44,906 bases of DNA from Treponema sp. (GTDB taxonomy: Bacteria > Spirochaetota > Spirochaetia > Treponematales > Breznakiellaceae), in assembly GCA_009782955.1 (NCBI GenBank), contig WRIB01000015.1, positions 1-44,906 of the forward strand, written 5' to 3'. Position 1 is the first letter of the stretch; every line of letters starts with the position of its first letter. The translations under genes and the position numbers were made by a program. The notes under the pieces are model-generated. The model searched no databases and was not told the DNA's origin. It saw only the letters and a program-made list of their open reading frames with translations. Shown one piece after another: positions 26,252 to 36,092 of this stretch.

Positions 26252-27486
26252 CTATCCACGGAACAGGCTGCGGTTTATTGGATTGTATTTATGCGGATGA
26301 AGATTTTTCCGGCCCTGCCTATCAAAAAGCAATGTCGAAAAAAAGCGGCGACGGCGGACTAACTCCGGGACAATTGGTTTATTCGGATGCCCTGGAAAAA
26401 TTTATGGGCAAAAACTATGACGAAGTTCTTGCTTCCCTGAATGCAAACAAAGCCCCTGATACCTGGAACCTCGGCGGCCCTTCGGCAGTTTCCATGGCTC
26501 ATGCTGCTCAAATCCTTGCCGGAAAGACTACAGGAGGCGAATCCTTTGCCGTGCGCTATTTCGGTGTTAGGGGCAGTGATACCACCGGTGATATACTGGA
26601 AAAAAAATTCTCTGTCTTGCCTTTTACAAATACTTCCATATTACAAAAGAACTGTCCCAGTTCCCGTGTAGATGTGCTTTCCGATACCCATTACGACAAC
26701 GGCAGCGGAGAAAGAACCTTTGTTTACCGGAAAGGAGCGCAAGACATATTTCTTCCGGAAGATTTAAGTGATGATTTTTTTAATGCAGATATTATTGCTT
26801 TCGGCGGAACAGGTCTTACCCCATGCCTCCACGACAACCTTACAGCACTTCTTAAACGTTCACGGAAAAACGGCGCCTTAACGGAAGTAAACCTGGTATT
26901 CGATTTTCGTAATGAAGCAGAAAATCCCGGGCAAAAATGGAAACTGGGCAAAAAGGATGATGCCTACCAATATATTGATGTACTCATCGCTGATCAGGAA
27001 GAAGCGTTAAAAACGTCGGGAAAGGTTTCTGCTGAAGAAGCTGCCGCGTGGTTTATAAACCAGGGCTGCGGCGCCGCAATAATTACCCGCGGCAGACAAC
27101 CCGTCTTGCTTTGTGCCGGCAGGTCCGGTTTATTCGGCGCTGATGCAGCAAGTTTTGTAAGCTTTAAAAAAACGGACATACTTTACCTGCCGGTTTGCGA
27201 GGAAGTAAACAGTGAACTTGCAGCTTATCCGGAAAGGCGCGGAGACACCACCGGCTGCGGGGATAATTTTACAGGACAAGTAATTGCTGAACTTGCAAAA
27301 GCTCTTGCTTCCGGCAATCATAACAATCTTGATATCAGGGAATTATGTATCCCTGCAATTGCAGCCGGCGGTTTTGCATGCTTTATAGTTGGCGGCACAT
27401 ACTACGAAAAAGAAACCGGCGAAAAACGGCGATTGTTGGAACCTTATATCAAGGCATACAAAAAACAACTGGAAAACACCGGGTAA
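26248..27486 (+). CDS. PfkB-family carbohydrate kinase-like protein, TTG start
   Basis: A 412-residue ribokinase-fold protein. The second PfkB signature, GDTTGCGDNFTGQ, with its catalytic aspartate, is intact near residue 335, and VLIADQEEAL corresponds to the internal kinase strand. It is longer than a typical PfkB enzyme (about 310), with an extended N-terminal half. The start is TTG at 26248, overlapping the upstream TGA by four bases, with AAGGA eight bases before; no better start exists in frame. It probably phosphorylates a sugar or nucleoside. Confidence 0.78.
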   Translation: MTIHGTGCGLLDCIYADEDFSGPAYQKAMSKKSGDGGLTPGQLVYSDALEKFMGKNYDEVLASLNANKAPDTWNLGGPSAVSMAHAAQILAGKTTGGESFAVRYFGVRGSDTTGDILEKKFSVLPFTNTSILQKNCPSSRVDVLSDTHYDNGSGERTFVYRKGAQDIFLPEDLSDDFFNADIIAFGGTGLTPCLHDNLTALLKRSRKNGALTEVNLVFDFRNEAENPGQKWKLGKKDDAYQYIDVLIADQEEALKTSGKVSAEEAAAWFINQGCGAAIITRGRQPVLLCAGRSGLFGADAASFVSFKKTDILYLPVCEEVNSELAAYPERRGDTTGCGDNFTGQVIAELAKALASGNHNNLDIRELCIPAIAAGGFACFIVGGTYYEKETGEKRRLLEPYIKAYKKQLENTG

Positions 27487-27514
27487 TGTTTTCCGGTTTT
27501 AAACACTGCTGATT

Positions 27515-28876
27515 TTATAATTTGCCCGACTGTAAATCCTTTTCTGCAAGGGCAGCCATGCTGCCTGCTTTCGACCAGAGTTTTTCCGCTTTTTGTACCC
27601 ATGCACCAAAACCAGAAATGTTTTCAGGAAAAGCCATGTAATGTCTGTAAATTTTTTCCCCGCTGCCGGCCGCAGAAAGGAGATTCCCCAAAGCAGCAAA
27701 AGAAATGCCGCCGGTTAAAACACCTTTCAGCAATTTGGGAATCATGCTGCCGCCTTTCCCCTTTTCGTCATCATCTTCATAAATAATACTGTGCTTATAT
27801 TCATAGTCGTTTTCTTTTTCTGTACAGGAAACAGCTCCGCTTAACATGGCAAGGTTTTTGGCAAATTCGGCGCCCTGTTCTTTTATATAGCGGACATTGA
27901 CGGCCCATACATTCTTCCGGAGCGGATATGCACCGTTTTGCATTGCTTTTCCGAATTCCTGCGAAGCAATAGAACAAAGCAGCCAGCCATAGGGAACACC
28001 TTCTCCTGACCAGGGGTTACTGATACAGGCAGCGCTGCCCAAAGCCACAAAACCATCAGCAACAAAACTGTAAGGAGGGCGGCGGTAAGGAGTACTGCCC
28101 TGCTCAATGTGGTCAAGGGTATATTCGGGAAGGAAACCAAGTGCGGCAAATCGCTGGAAACATCGTTCTGCATATTCAAAAGAAAGATTCGCCCCAATAC
28201 CCATAATGGCTCCCCCTGCGCCATGCTGGGGGGCAAGCCATGTCTTGTAATGAGTCCACGTATTATTCAATTCAACCTTGTCCTTTTTCGGATTTTTAAG
28301 GTTCACATAATGCAGAACAACGTAAAACTGATCTCTGGGTCCTGTAATAAAGTTTTCGACGCCGTAATTATCGGGCAAACCGGTTCGAAGCACTGCCGGA
28401 ATACCCGAAGCATCTGCGCAAAGCCGGGCAGTAATGGAAATTTCCTCAGACTTTTTATTAAATACTGCACCAACAAGTTTTCCGTCATTGTTAAACAGCG
28501 GTTTATTAAAAGCCGTATCGCAAAGTATTTCCGCTCCCTGTTCCTTTGCCCAGTCAGCAAGCCGCTTAATGATTTGCTGCCGCCTCAGTACCAGAATATC
28601 GCTATGTACTTTTTTGGGCCATTTGTTTAAAGCAGAACGAAGATAACTTAAGGTAAAACGCGCTACATATTCAGGATCGCCGTTCTGCGGTTCGTGCAGA
28701 CCGAATCGTTTAAAATGTTCTCTGCCCAGATGAATAATATCGTATTGTGCACCAAGACTTTCTTCCGGTGCTTTGTCGCAGACCAGTACCTTATAGCCCT
28801 GTTTTGCCATAAGCCCCGCAAAATACAGTCCTGCCGTACAACCGCCAATTACCAAAACATCAGTTGTAATTTCCAC
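27515..28876 (-). CDS. FAD-dependent oxidoreductase, geranylgeranyl-reductase-like
   Basis: A 453-residue flavoprotein. The N-terminal FAD motif is VLVIGGCTAGLYFAGLMAKQ, with cysteine in the loop; the later GD/PNPWSGEGVPYG region is the second FAD contact (ALGSAACISNPWSG). The fold family covers digeranylgeranyl reductases, halogenases and related enzymes. GTG at 28876 is chosen as start because an ideal AGGAGG lies five bases upstream; a TTG seven codons earlier would include that site. It is convergent with the PfkB-like gene. No membrane anchor is seen. The substrate is unknown. Confidence 0.83.
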   Translation of the reverse strand: MEITTDVLVIGGCTAGLYFAGLMAKQGYKVLVCDKAPEESLGAQYDIIHLGREHFKRFGLHEPQNGDPEYVARFTLSYLRSALNKWPKKVHSDILVLRRQQIIKRLADWAKEQGAEILCDTAFNKPLFNNDGKLVGAVFNKKSEEISITARLCADASGIPAVLRTGLPDNYGVENFITGPRDQFYVVLHYVNLKNPKKDKVELNNTWTHYKTWLAPQHGAGGAIMGIGANLSFEYAERCFQRFAALGFLPEYTLDHIEQGSTPYRRPPYSFVADGFVALGSAACISNPWSGEGVPYGWLLCSIASQEFGKAMQNGAYPLRKNVWAVNVRYIKEQGAEFAKNLAMLSGAVSCTEKENDYEYKHSIIYEDDDEKGKGGSMIPKLLKGVLTGGISFAALGNLLSAAGSGEKIYRHYMAFPENISGFGAWVQKAEKLWSKAGSMAALAEKDLQSGKL

Positions 28877-28942
28877 AAAATCCTCCTGGTTATTCAATTA
28901 CCATTATTCAATGGTTTTTCCGTATTGTCCAGAAAATACTAT

Positions 28943-28970
28943 AAAAAAACCCGGCTGCTATGCAGCCGGG
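28943..28970 (-). terminator. Rho-independent terminator of the Ig-like lipoprotein gene
   Basis: CCCGGCTGC-TAT-GCAGCCGGG (28950-28970), followed on the minus strand by a run of seven T. It lies 25 bases after the lipoprotein stop and before the FAD gene, so these two minus-strand genes are separate units. Confidence 0.92.
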
Positions 28971-28995
28971 CGGTAATGTTATTCGTGAATCCGGA

Positions 28996-30849
28996 CTAAT
29001 TCTTCTTGCTAATTACCGTTACTGCTATTGTGGCGGATTTTGTAGGATCCGCTACAGATGTTGCCGTAACATAAAGAGTCGCTGCAGTTTCATTTGCCGA
29101 TATTGAAAGCTTTCCATTGTTGTTTATACTGGTTCCGTTTCCAACAGCCCCGGTACCGGCAGCATTTGAACTAACTTTCCATGTTACGGACTTATTGGAG
29201 GCGGTACCGGCAACCGTGGCAGATAAATCCAGTGGACTGCCTACCGCAACTGTTGGATTTGCGGGACTGATAGTTATGCCGGTTACAGCGGGAGTAGCGG
29301 GAACAGTTTGTTGATTCTGGTTTGAACCTTGCTGGTTTTGATTTGAACCTTGTTGGTTTTGGTTCTGTCCCTGTTGATTCTGACCTGGTCTTTGTTGATT
29401 CTGCCCTTGCTGATTCTGGCTTGAACCTTGCTGGTTCTGATTTTGTCCCTGTTGATTCTGACCTGGTCTTTGTTGATTCTGCCCTTGCTGATTCTGGCTT
29501 GAACCTTGTTGGTTCTGATTTTGTCCCTGTTGATTCTGCCCTGGTCTTTGTTGATTCTGTCCTTGCTGATTCTGACCTGGTCTTTGTTGATTCTGCCCTT
29601 GCTGATTCTGACTCTGATCTTGCTGCGTTTGGTTTCCAGCTACAGCGGGAGTAAAAATACTGACAGCGACATTGCCGAATTTTGAAGGATCTGCTACAGA
29701 AGTCGCTATAATGTACAGAACACCTGCATTTTCGTTTAAGGCTACTGTAAGCACTCCATTGGCATTTATACTGGTTCCCGCAGTAACAGCTCCGGTACCT
29801 GCAGCATTTGAGCTGACTCTCCATGTAATGGCATTGCTGGGGTTATTGGTACCGGTTACCGAGGCATAGAACTGGAGTGTTCCGCCCCTATTCACTGATT
29901 GGCTTCCCGGACTAACGACTACACCGCTTACAACGGGGACAATTACAGTGACAATGGTACTACTGTATTTGGTTGGATCCTCTACAGAAGTTGCAAAAAT
30001 ATAGAGGGCTGGTACTGTTTCGTTGACCGCTACTCTTAGAACCCCATTGGCGTTAATATTGGTTCCCGTCGTAACAGCTCCGGTACCTGCGGCGTTCGAA
30101 CTAACTCTCCATGTTACGGTATTATCAGGTTCATTGATACCTGTAACCGAGGCATTAAACTGGAGTGTTCCGCCGCTTGTTACAGACTGGTTTGAAGGAT
30201 TAATTACCACACCGGTTACGATAGGGATAATTACTTGAACAGAAGTACTGCCGGATTTTGAGGGATCCACTACAGAAGTTGCAAAAACGTAAAGTGTCGT
30301 CAATGTTTCGTTTGCTGCCACTGTAAGCAACCCGTTGTTATTTATAACTGTCCCTGACGTAACAGCTCCGGTGCCGGCGGCATTTGAACTAACCTTCCAC
30401 GTTGCGGTACTATCAGGGTTGTTGGAACCGGTAACCGAGGCTCTGAACTGGAGGGTTCTGCCCTTTCTGACAGACCCGTTTACGGGATCGACGGCTACAT
30501 TTGTTACCGTGGTAACCCTTACCTGTTTGGATACGGATTGACCGGTATCCTCGGATGTTGCTATAACGTAAAGAATAATTGATGTTTCGTTAATTGCTAC
30601 AGTAAGCACTCCATTGGAAGAGATAGTAGTCCCGTTTGTAACAGGTCCGGCACCATCACTTGTCGAGCTGACTACCCATACTATATTCTTCCCTGATGCG
30701 CTGAACCGGAGAGTTCCGCCGAGCCGTACCGATGATATATTGGAATCGGTCCTGATGGTTACATTGCCTATACCTACGCACCCTGTGATACCCAATCCCA
30801 ATACTACTGCAAGAATAATAAAACCGAAAAGGTTGTTTGTTTTTTTCAC
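28996..30849 (-). CDS. Large surface lipoprotein with bacterial Ig-like (Big2-type) repeats and a Gln/Asn-rich linker
   Basis: About 617 residues. GTG at 30849 gives a lipoprotein signal: KK, a hydrophobic stretch, then LGITGC. An upstream ATG at 30909 would add a non-signal extension. The mature part has six similar modules of about 90 residues, each with the theme SSNAAGTGAVT, then a NGVLTVA strand and an ATSVADPSK end. Between the fifth and last module is a stretch of about 115 residues made almost only of Gln, Asn, Gly, Pro, Arg and Ser in repeats such as GQNQQRPGQNQQ. It is probably an exposed adhesin or matrix protein. Ig-like repeats of this type are common in spirochaetes. Confidence 0.88.
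   Translation of the reverse strand: MKKTNNLFGFIILAVVLGLGITGCVGIGNVTIRTDSNISSVRLGGTLRFSASGKNIVWVVSSTSDGAGPVTNGTTISSNGVLTVAINETSIILYVIATSEDTGQSVSKQVRVTTVTNVAVDPVNGSVRKGRTLQFRASVTGSNNPDSTATWKVSSNAAGTGAVTSGTVINNNGLLTVAANETLTTLYVFATSVVDPSKSGSTSVQVIIPIVTGVVINPSNQSVTSGGTLQFNASVTGINEPDNTVTWRVSSNAAGTGAVTTGTNINANGVLRVAVNETVPALYIFATSVEDPTKYSSTIVTVIVPVVSGVVVSPGSQSVNRGGTLQFYASVTGTNNPSNAITWRVSSNAAGTGAVTAGTSINANGVLTVALNENAGVLYIIATSVADPSKFGNVAVSIFTPAVAGNQTQQDQSQNQQGQNQQRPGQNQQGQNQQRPGQNQQGQNQNQQGSSQNQQGQNQQRPGQNQQGQNQNQQGSSQNQQGQNQQRPGQNQQGQNQNQQGSNQNQQGSNQNQQTVPATPAVTGITISPANPTVAVGSPLDLSATVAGTASNKSVTWKVSSNAAGTGAVGNGTSINNNGKLSISANETAATLYVTATSVADPTKSATIAVTVISKKN
29305..29632. repeat. In-gene minisatellite encoding the Gln/Asn-rich linker
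   Basis: Roughly 330 bases of imperfect tandem units of 15-36 bases, built on the coding theme CAGAATCAACAAGG (minus strand) and a variant coding for Arg-Pro-Gly. Units are multiples of three, so copy-number change would alter linker length without breaking the frame. Confidence 0.85.
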
Positions 30850-31020
30850 AATTGAGCCCCTTAATAAAAGATACATCACAATAATAAGGTTACATTCCTG
30901 AGATACCAATGCTTATCAACTTGATAATAACCTATTTTACCTGATATTAAAAGAGTGGTATTTTTAAATTGTGAAGAATTGCAACAGAGCAAGCGCCGTG
31001 TAAATTAAATCAACGGTCTG

Positions 31021-31203
31021 TTAAACATCTGTTCTACTGCAAACCTTGCCGGTACACGCATTCACCGGCCGGGGAACTCCAATGTCGATAGTCTTTTTAT
31101 CGATCCCTTCAAATTGTACATAAGCAAGATCGGTAAGGAGACCAATCCCGGCTCTTACTGAAACCCATTGCGTATTATCTAAGATTATTAAACATTCCAG
31201 AAT
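31021..31203 (-). pseudogene. Possible 3' remnant of a lost gene
   Basis: A 60-codon open stretch ends at TAA (31021-31023) and begins after an in-frame TGA (31204-31206), without a credible start. It reads QWVSVRAGIGLLTDLAYVQ, then a further 30 residues of protein-like composition. It may be the tail of a degraded gene. The family is not recognised. Confidence 0.35.
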
Positions 31204-31343
31204 TCATTCTTGCAAGTTATTTGGGTGATTGAAGGCTACTGAGACGTACCGAAGGCTTTCTGGTTTTCCAATTCTCTATGTCGTTTTGAGGCCCGAGATG
31301 CCTCATAATTAAATATCCTAAATTTTATTTTGCAGATAGTTAG

Positions 31344-31432
31344 TTATTCACTAATCCATTGGGATAATTCGTCAGCCGTGTTTTTTGTTTCATCCCAAAC
31401 CAGCCAATACTCTCTATGTCGTTCTATATGTC
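31344..31432 (-). pseudogene. Possible C-terminal remnant of a small protein
   Basis: The frame reads ERHREYWLVWDETKNTADEL, then SQWISE and TAA (31344-31346). It is opened by a stop just upstream and has no start. The composition looks like a real protein tail. The rest of the gene-free stretch from 30910 to 31567 shows no other supportable feature, apart from the repeated phrase CTCTATGTCGTT near 31276 and 31413. Confidence 0.35.
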
Positions 31433-31567
31433 ATTCGGTCTTAGCAATGGTTAGGACCTCCCTTTGGAGGGGGAAGAACCCCACCTAAAATAGTACAACG
31501 TACCTCCTTAAGTGTTCAGAAAGGCCAGAAAAGCCCCTTTTGGAGGCTTCTTAAGGCTTTCTCGGTA

Positions 31568-31599
31568 AACGAAAAACCGCCCGAAGGCGGCTTTTCGTT
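31568..31599 (-). terminator. Terminator originally belonging to the initiator tRNA-Met transcript
   Basis: On the minus strand, GCCGCC-TTCG-GGCGGT followed by TTTT; the flanks pair further (AACGAAA/TTTTCGTT). It lies one base outside the att repeat, where the natural end of the tRNA transcript would be before the island inserted. Confidence 0.82.
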
Positions 31600-31600
31600 C

Positions 31601-31642
31601 TAGCAGGGACAGGACTCGAACCTGTGACCTCCGGGTTATGAG
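31601..31642 (-). repeat. Left attachment site: 42-bp copy of the tRNA-Met 3' part
   Basis: Identical over 42 bases to 43039-43080, the 3' part of the initiator tRNA-Met gene from the anticodon loop to the discriminator base. It is not a full tRNA: the bases that should form the 5' half are unrelated. It is the duplicated core expected when a tyrosine integrase inserts DNA into a tRNA 3' end. Confidence 0.92.
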
Positions 31643-31970
31643 ATTTATCAAACCCGGCCTGCCAAAAACCATCTCATACTATCTAAGCGTATTATATCCT
31701 TATCCTGTAACGAATTACTAGAGTTAAAGGTATATTGAAGCATATTTTGGAGTATTTAATATCATGGAAAATCAACTACTTTTACGCCATTTTTTAATCC
31801 ATTTTTTAGAGGGAATATCTAAATAATGGGTTTTTTGTCGGAAAAGTGGATATTTTAAAAGAGGTATGAGGGTTTGTGTTGACCTATGGTCTGATATATG
31901 CCTTCTTCTACAACTCCATATACCCGCCCTGTACCGCTGGATGTAATGTTCCCGACTTCCGCTGACAAAA

Positions 31971-32876
31971 TCATGCTAACTTTTTTCTCAAAACTTCGAA
32001 AGGGGTCATCCCTTTAAAAGCACCGTGCGGTCTATGTAAATTATAAAATTTTTCCCATTCTGATAGTTTAGCTTCCAGATCCACATCGTCTTTGTATTCA
32101 AGTAGCTGGTAGAATTCATTTTCATCGGTTCTGTGTGATCGTTCCACTTTCCCGTTCAGGCGAGGTGTCCCAGGTTTTATGTATACATGCTTTATGCCCA
32201 TGTCCTCAACATGCCAATGAAACTTTGCTTGAAATTCATGGTCGTTATCAGTCCTGATCATCATGATCCGAAATGAGAATTTTTTAATAACATAATCCAC
32301 AAATTGTACAGCGCATTCCTGGTTATGCTTTTTGTATATTTTCAGCGCTCTGATTCTTGAAGCATCATCTATAGCCGTATATTGAAACCTTTTAATGTTT
32401 TTACCAGCGGAATTCTTAAAAACAAGGAACTTTACATCAATTTGAACATGATGTCCCGGCGTTTGTTTCTCATATCTGGTAAATTTCGACGGGATAGAGC
32501 GCTTTCGTTCGGAGGCCGGTAGCATGTTAAGGCCGTTTCGTTTTAAGACTGAATAAACGCCTTTTATTTTTAATCCGTGGTACCGTTCAAGATACCAAGA
32601 TATTCTTTGCGGTCCAAAATGATATGTTTTTCTGAGATATAAGATTTTTTCTTCCACCTCGCCCTGTATTCTCCATGGGCAAGACCCAGGAACAAGGCCG
32701 GGTTTTTTATTAACTAACCCTTCAGTGCCTTTTTTGGAAAATGAACGTTTCCATTCATAAAAAGTCTCCCTCGAAATACCAAAATAACGGCATGCCTTTG
32801 ATACATTGCCGATCTCTTTCGCATAATCTAAAATTTTCATTTTGCGGTTGACAGTTTTTTGATCCTCTTTGTTCAT
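31971..32876 (-). CDS. IS481-like transposase
   Basis: About 301 residues. An N-terminal helix-turn-helix (KACRYFGISRETFYEWKRS) is followed by an rve-type DDE catalytic domain with Asp in HVQIDVKF, Asp in MIRTDNDHEF and Glu in NGKVERSHR. The C-terminus contains the usual YNLHRPHGAFKGMTP. The start at 32876 is preferred; an upstream in-frame codon at 32909 is possible. The frame appears intact. I could not define terminal inverted repeats or a target duplication with confidence, so whether the element is complete is open. Confidence 0.88.
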   Translation of the reverse strand: MNKEDQKTVNRKMKILDYAKEIGNVSKACRYFGISRETFYEWKRSFSKKGTEGLVNKKPGLVPGSCPWRIQGEVEEKILYLRKTYHFGPQRISWYLERYHGLKIKGVYSVLKRNGLNMLPASERKRSIPSKFTRYEKQTPGHHVQIDVKFLVFKNSAGKNIKRFQYTAIDDASRIRALKIYKKHNQECAVQFVDYVIKKFSFRIMMIRTDNDHEFQAKFHWHVEDMGIKHVYIKPGTPRLNGKVERSHRTDENEFYQLLEYKDDVDLEAKLSEWEKFYNLHRPHGAFKGMTPFEVLRKKLA

Positions 32877-33063
32877 TTTAACCCCCGGCTTATTATACCC
32901 TACTGTCAACCGAGGTCGATAGTTCCATACGCTGGAAGTTTTGCAAGAGGTTGTGGAGTATATTTTGAAGCTTCATTTTATTAAAAGTGTAGGTACTATG
33001 GAATGAGTCTTTAGTAAAACCGTTTACTCGGTAATCGTTGCCATCCTTTACATTTTTGATGAC

Positions 33064-35162
33064 CTACTCATCAATAAGGGTAATTCCATCATAAAAATAT
33101 GAAATAATATATTTATCAAATTCATCCCAAAATGGATATGATAAACATTTTTTTCACCCAGATTCAGAAAAAAACTTATGAAATTATATATTGTACTATT
33201 TTTAGATTGAAAATCATAAATGGAATGTTTTTCGAGCTTCTTAGATAACATTCTTGGTAACCCATATTCTTCAAGTTGATAAACTAACGATGGCATAAAA
33301 GCATTTGAAGCTTTGTAAAGAAATGGAGAAATGTCAACATTATCATTTATGATAATTTTTTGTAATTCGTTCACATCATTAACCAATGCAGCTAACTTAA
33401 ATGATACATTTCTTTCAAGTTTGAAAAATTTATTTATGCCAATATCTATATCATCAAGTTCATATAGTAAATCTGGAATTGAATGCATCCAATTGTTAGA
33501 TATTATTTTAACAAAGCTGACAAACTTATTATATTCAATGTCCCATCCTCCTGGGTCTAACTTAATAAATTTATATAAAAGCCTATCCCACGAATCATTA
33601 TTGTCAGAGTTTAAATATGGTAAACCATTCCACTCAGTTTTGTTATCTTTTAAATCTATTGCGATTTTCAACAATAATTCAGGATTTGACGATTGAAGCA
33701 AATTCGACTTCAATAGTAGGTAATAATCATTTTTTCCTAATATTGACTCCATTTCAGTTTTTAAATTTATTGCTTTATTAATTTGTTCTTGGTTTAAATA
33801 TTCTGAATAATCACTTTCTGCTATATCATTGACCAATTCATCAGGAAAAGGTAAATCCAACTCTGTCGATTTTTGTGAAGGCGGTTTTTCAAGTAAATAA
33901 ATATTTCCAACGAAGTGACGAAACATTCTTCCGCCACGCCCTATAATATTTTTATAAGTAAAATCATTTAAATTACTTCGACCATTTTTATTTCGCCAAA
34001 TAATAACATTTTCCGCAGAAGTATTAACACCTTCAATTATTGATGATGTAGATACCATATTATTTAAGCCGTTTTTTTCTTCAAATAATTTAATTTGAAT
34101 TTGACTTAATGCTCTGTGCAATTGACCATTATGTATACCAGTCCCTCTTATAACAATATTTGTCAATTGCCAATTTGGGTCATAATTTATTGATAACCAA
34201 TCTTGAAAATGTTTTAAAAGCTCTGATTCTTTAGGGCTAAAATTTGTTTGTATTAAATTGCAAACATTATCTGTTTGTGAATATGTTCCTGCATAAATTA
34301 AAGTCTTTTTTTCTAAATTCTTTTCTAATATATTAATAAGAGCTTCACTTTTTTTATTTGTATCATTTTCTATTGATAGATATAGGTTGTGTTTTTCTAA
34401 AAAAACAGTATTGCAATTTAGTAATTCTTCAAAAACCATATCTTTTGTAAACGAATTATTAGAAATTTTTGTTATATTAGGTGCCAAATAATACTTTTGT
34501 TTTGCAATTCTACCCAATTTTATTATTGCTTTCAATAAAATTGATGAACGATCTGGAGAATCAAATACAGAACTAGCTTTATAAAATTCATCAACTATTA
34601 GCAAATCAATTTCTTTTAGATGATTTATATAGTTAATGGCTCTTTCTTGTGGAAATACTAAAATATTATATTCAGCAAGCTCAACATCGGTCGTAGTTAT
34701 AATTTTATATTTGTCAGAAAATTTTTTATAAATTCTCCTTCTTGTTTCATCCATTAGTGCTATTGTTGGAACAATCAAAACAACATTTTTGGGTTGCTTA
34801 TGTTGTATAAATGCATCAATAACAAAACTTTTCCCAAAACTGGTTGGTGCACTTACAGCAATATTTTTATTATCTAATAACTTTTTAAGCAATAATGATT
34901 GCTCCATATGTAATGTTGCATATTGTTTTCCAACATCAATTTTAAATGCATCAAAGACAAATTTTTCTTGCCAATTAGATGTCTCATATTCTATGTAAGG
35001 ATATAAACCAACCTCACGAATTAAATTGTTCAATACAGGAGAATATTGAACATTGTTAGTTTTATGGTAATTTAATAATTTTATTAATTCATCTCGTGCT
35101 TCATTGGAATTCTTTGAAGATAATAAATCATTAATTTCATGACATTTTGAAAAAACATCCAT
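33064..35162 (-). pseudogene. hamB: Hachiman helicase HamB, frameshifted near the C-terminus
   Basis: SF2 (Ski2-like) helicase of the Hachiman phage-defence system, about 700 residues. Motif I is SAPTSFGKS (residues 104-112), Ia VPTIALMDE, II IVDEFYKAS, V STSSIIEGVN and VI GRGGRMFRH. The uninterrupted frame ends at 33048 with an atypical tail. One base earlier in register, after a run of seven A (33154-33148 on this strand), the frame reads KKCLSYPFWDEFDKYIISYF and ends in DGITLIDE-stop at 33064, which looks like the true C-terminus. Either one A is missing or A-AAA-AAT acts as a -1 slippery site. It starts nine bases after hamA. Confidence 0.82.
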
Positions 35163-35171
35163 TTTATACCT

Positions 35172-36092
35172 CTATGTACTTCTAAAGGAACTAACTGTTT
35201 TCAGAAAACGATCCACGATTGGCTTTTTCTCGGGAACTGGAAAAAGAATTAAATGAAATTTTATTTTGTCATATTTAAATATTTTTGTTGAAAGTTTTTC
35301 AGCTTGTTTATTAAAAAAGACAATCGCTCTTTCTTTATGAAAATTGATTATTTCTGTTTTATAATCTGTAGAAAGTTCACTGCATTTTCTTGTTTTTTCA
35401 CATTCATGTAAAATAAAAATAGGTATATGTATTTTTGGTTTCAAAAAATCAATTGATTCTGTATTTTTTAAGGATTCCTTAATGGCCTCTTTAATGTCTG
35501 GCTCTATATTCAGGTTATCAATATCACTTACATTTCGAATAATACTATTTTCTTTTTTAATCTTATCGCTTTTTAAGGAATTTCCAATAGATTCTATAAT
35601 TTTAAATAAACGGGCATTTTCAATATTATTGTAAAATTTTGCTTCACCGAACCATAGAGAAAAATCATCATCTTCGATAACAATATGGACACTATCTGCG
35701 CCTTTTGCATAATCTTGGGAATTTTGTTTATAAAATATTTTGGGAACAACTGGAAGGGCTTTGTAATAATCTTTCATTATTCCATATAAAATAATTTCAG
35801 CTAGTTCACTACCTTTACTATTTTCATCATTTGCTGAATCAGTAAGTCGCAGGTTTTTTGCTGATGCAACCAATTCACTATAATGCTTTTTCACAAGACA
35901 GCTTCTTTCTTTTTCACTTAATGCAGTTTGAGCTATGTTATCCCATATATAACTGTCGAATTTTGAATCTCTCCATTTTCCATCTTCAAAATCATTTATC
36001 ATACTTAAAAGATGGTTATTTGAATCTATATTAGATAAAGACTCATTTATCAAAATGTCAAAATAAAATCCATTCTCAATAATATTTTCCAT
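35172..36092 (-). CDS. hamA: Hachiman effector nuclease HamA (DUF1837)
   Basis: A 306-residue protein of the DUF1837 family, the DNase effector of Hachiman. HamA is held by the HamB helicase and released on DNA damage or phage replication intermediates. A restriction-like active site is visible: GSELAEIILYG near residue 94, Asp133 in KGADSVHI, and Glu150/Lys152 in WFGEAKFY, the D...ExK arrangement. The frame is intact. hamA-hamB order and spacing match known Hachiman loci. The gene is very AT-rich. If hamB is really broken, an unpaired nuclease would be expected to be inactive or harmful, which favours a functional recoding or a sequence error in hamB. Confidence 0.83.
   Translation of the reverse strand: MENIIENGFYFDILINESLSNIDSNNHLLSMINDFEDGKWRDSKFDSYIWDNIAQTALSEKERSCLVKKHYSELVASAKNLRLTDSANDENSKGSELAEIILYGIMKDYYKALPVVPKIFYKQNSQDYAKGADSVHIVIEDDDFSLWFGEAKFYNNIENARLFKIIESIGNSLKSDKIKKENSIIRNVSDIDNLNIEPDIKEAIKESLKNTESIDFLKPKIHIPIFILHECEKTRKCSELSTDYKTEIINFHKERAIVFFNKQAEKLSTKIFKYDKIKFHLILFPVPEKKPIVDRFLKTVSSFRST

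Noticed and set aside
29305-29632. CRISPR array
   Set aside because: The repeats are short, contiguous and in-frame within a lipoprotein gene; there are no unique spacers and no cas genes.
29192-29824. A separate protein rich in Glu-Ser-Ala-Arg repeats in another frame of the lipoprotein gene
   Set aside because: The tandem DNA repeat keeps other frames open by chance. There is no start signal, and the Ig-like frame has a lipoprotein signal and clear domains.
31601-31660. A second tRNA-Met gene
   Set aside because: Only the 3' 42 bases match. The expected 5' half is absent, although AACCCGG nearby can pair with CCGGGTT by chance or as a remnant.
31861-32940. Defined ends of the IS481-like element
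   Set aside because: GTTGAC-containing sequences occur on both sides (near 31879 and 32904), but no convincing inverted repeat with a target duplication could be aligned by eye.
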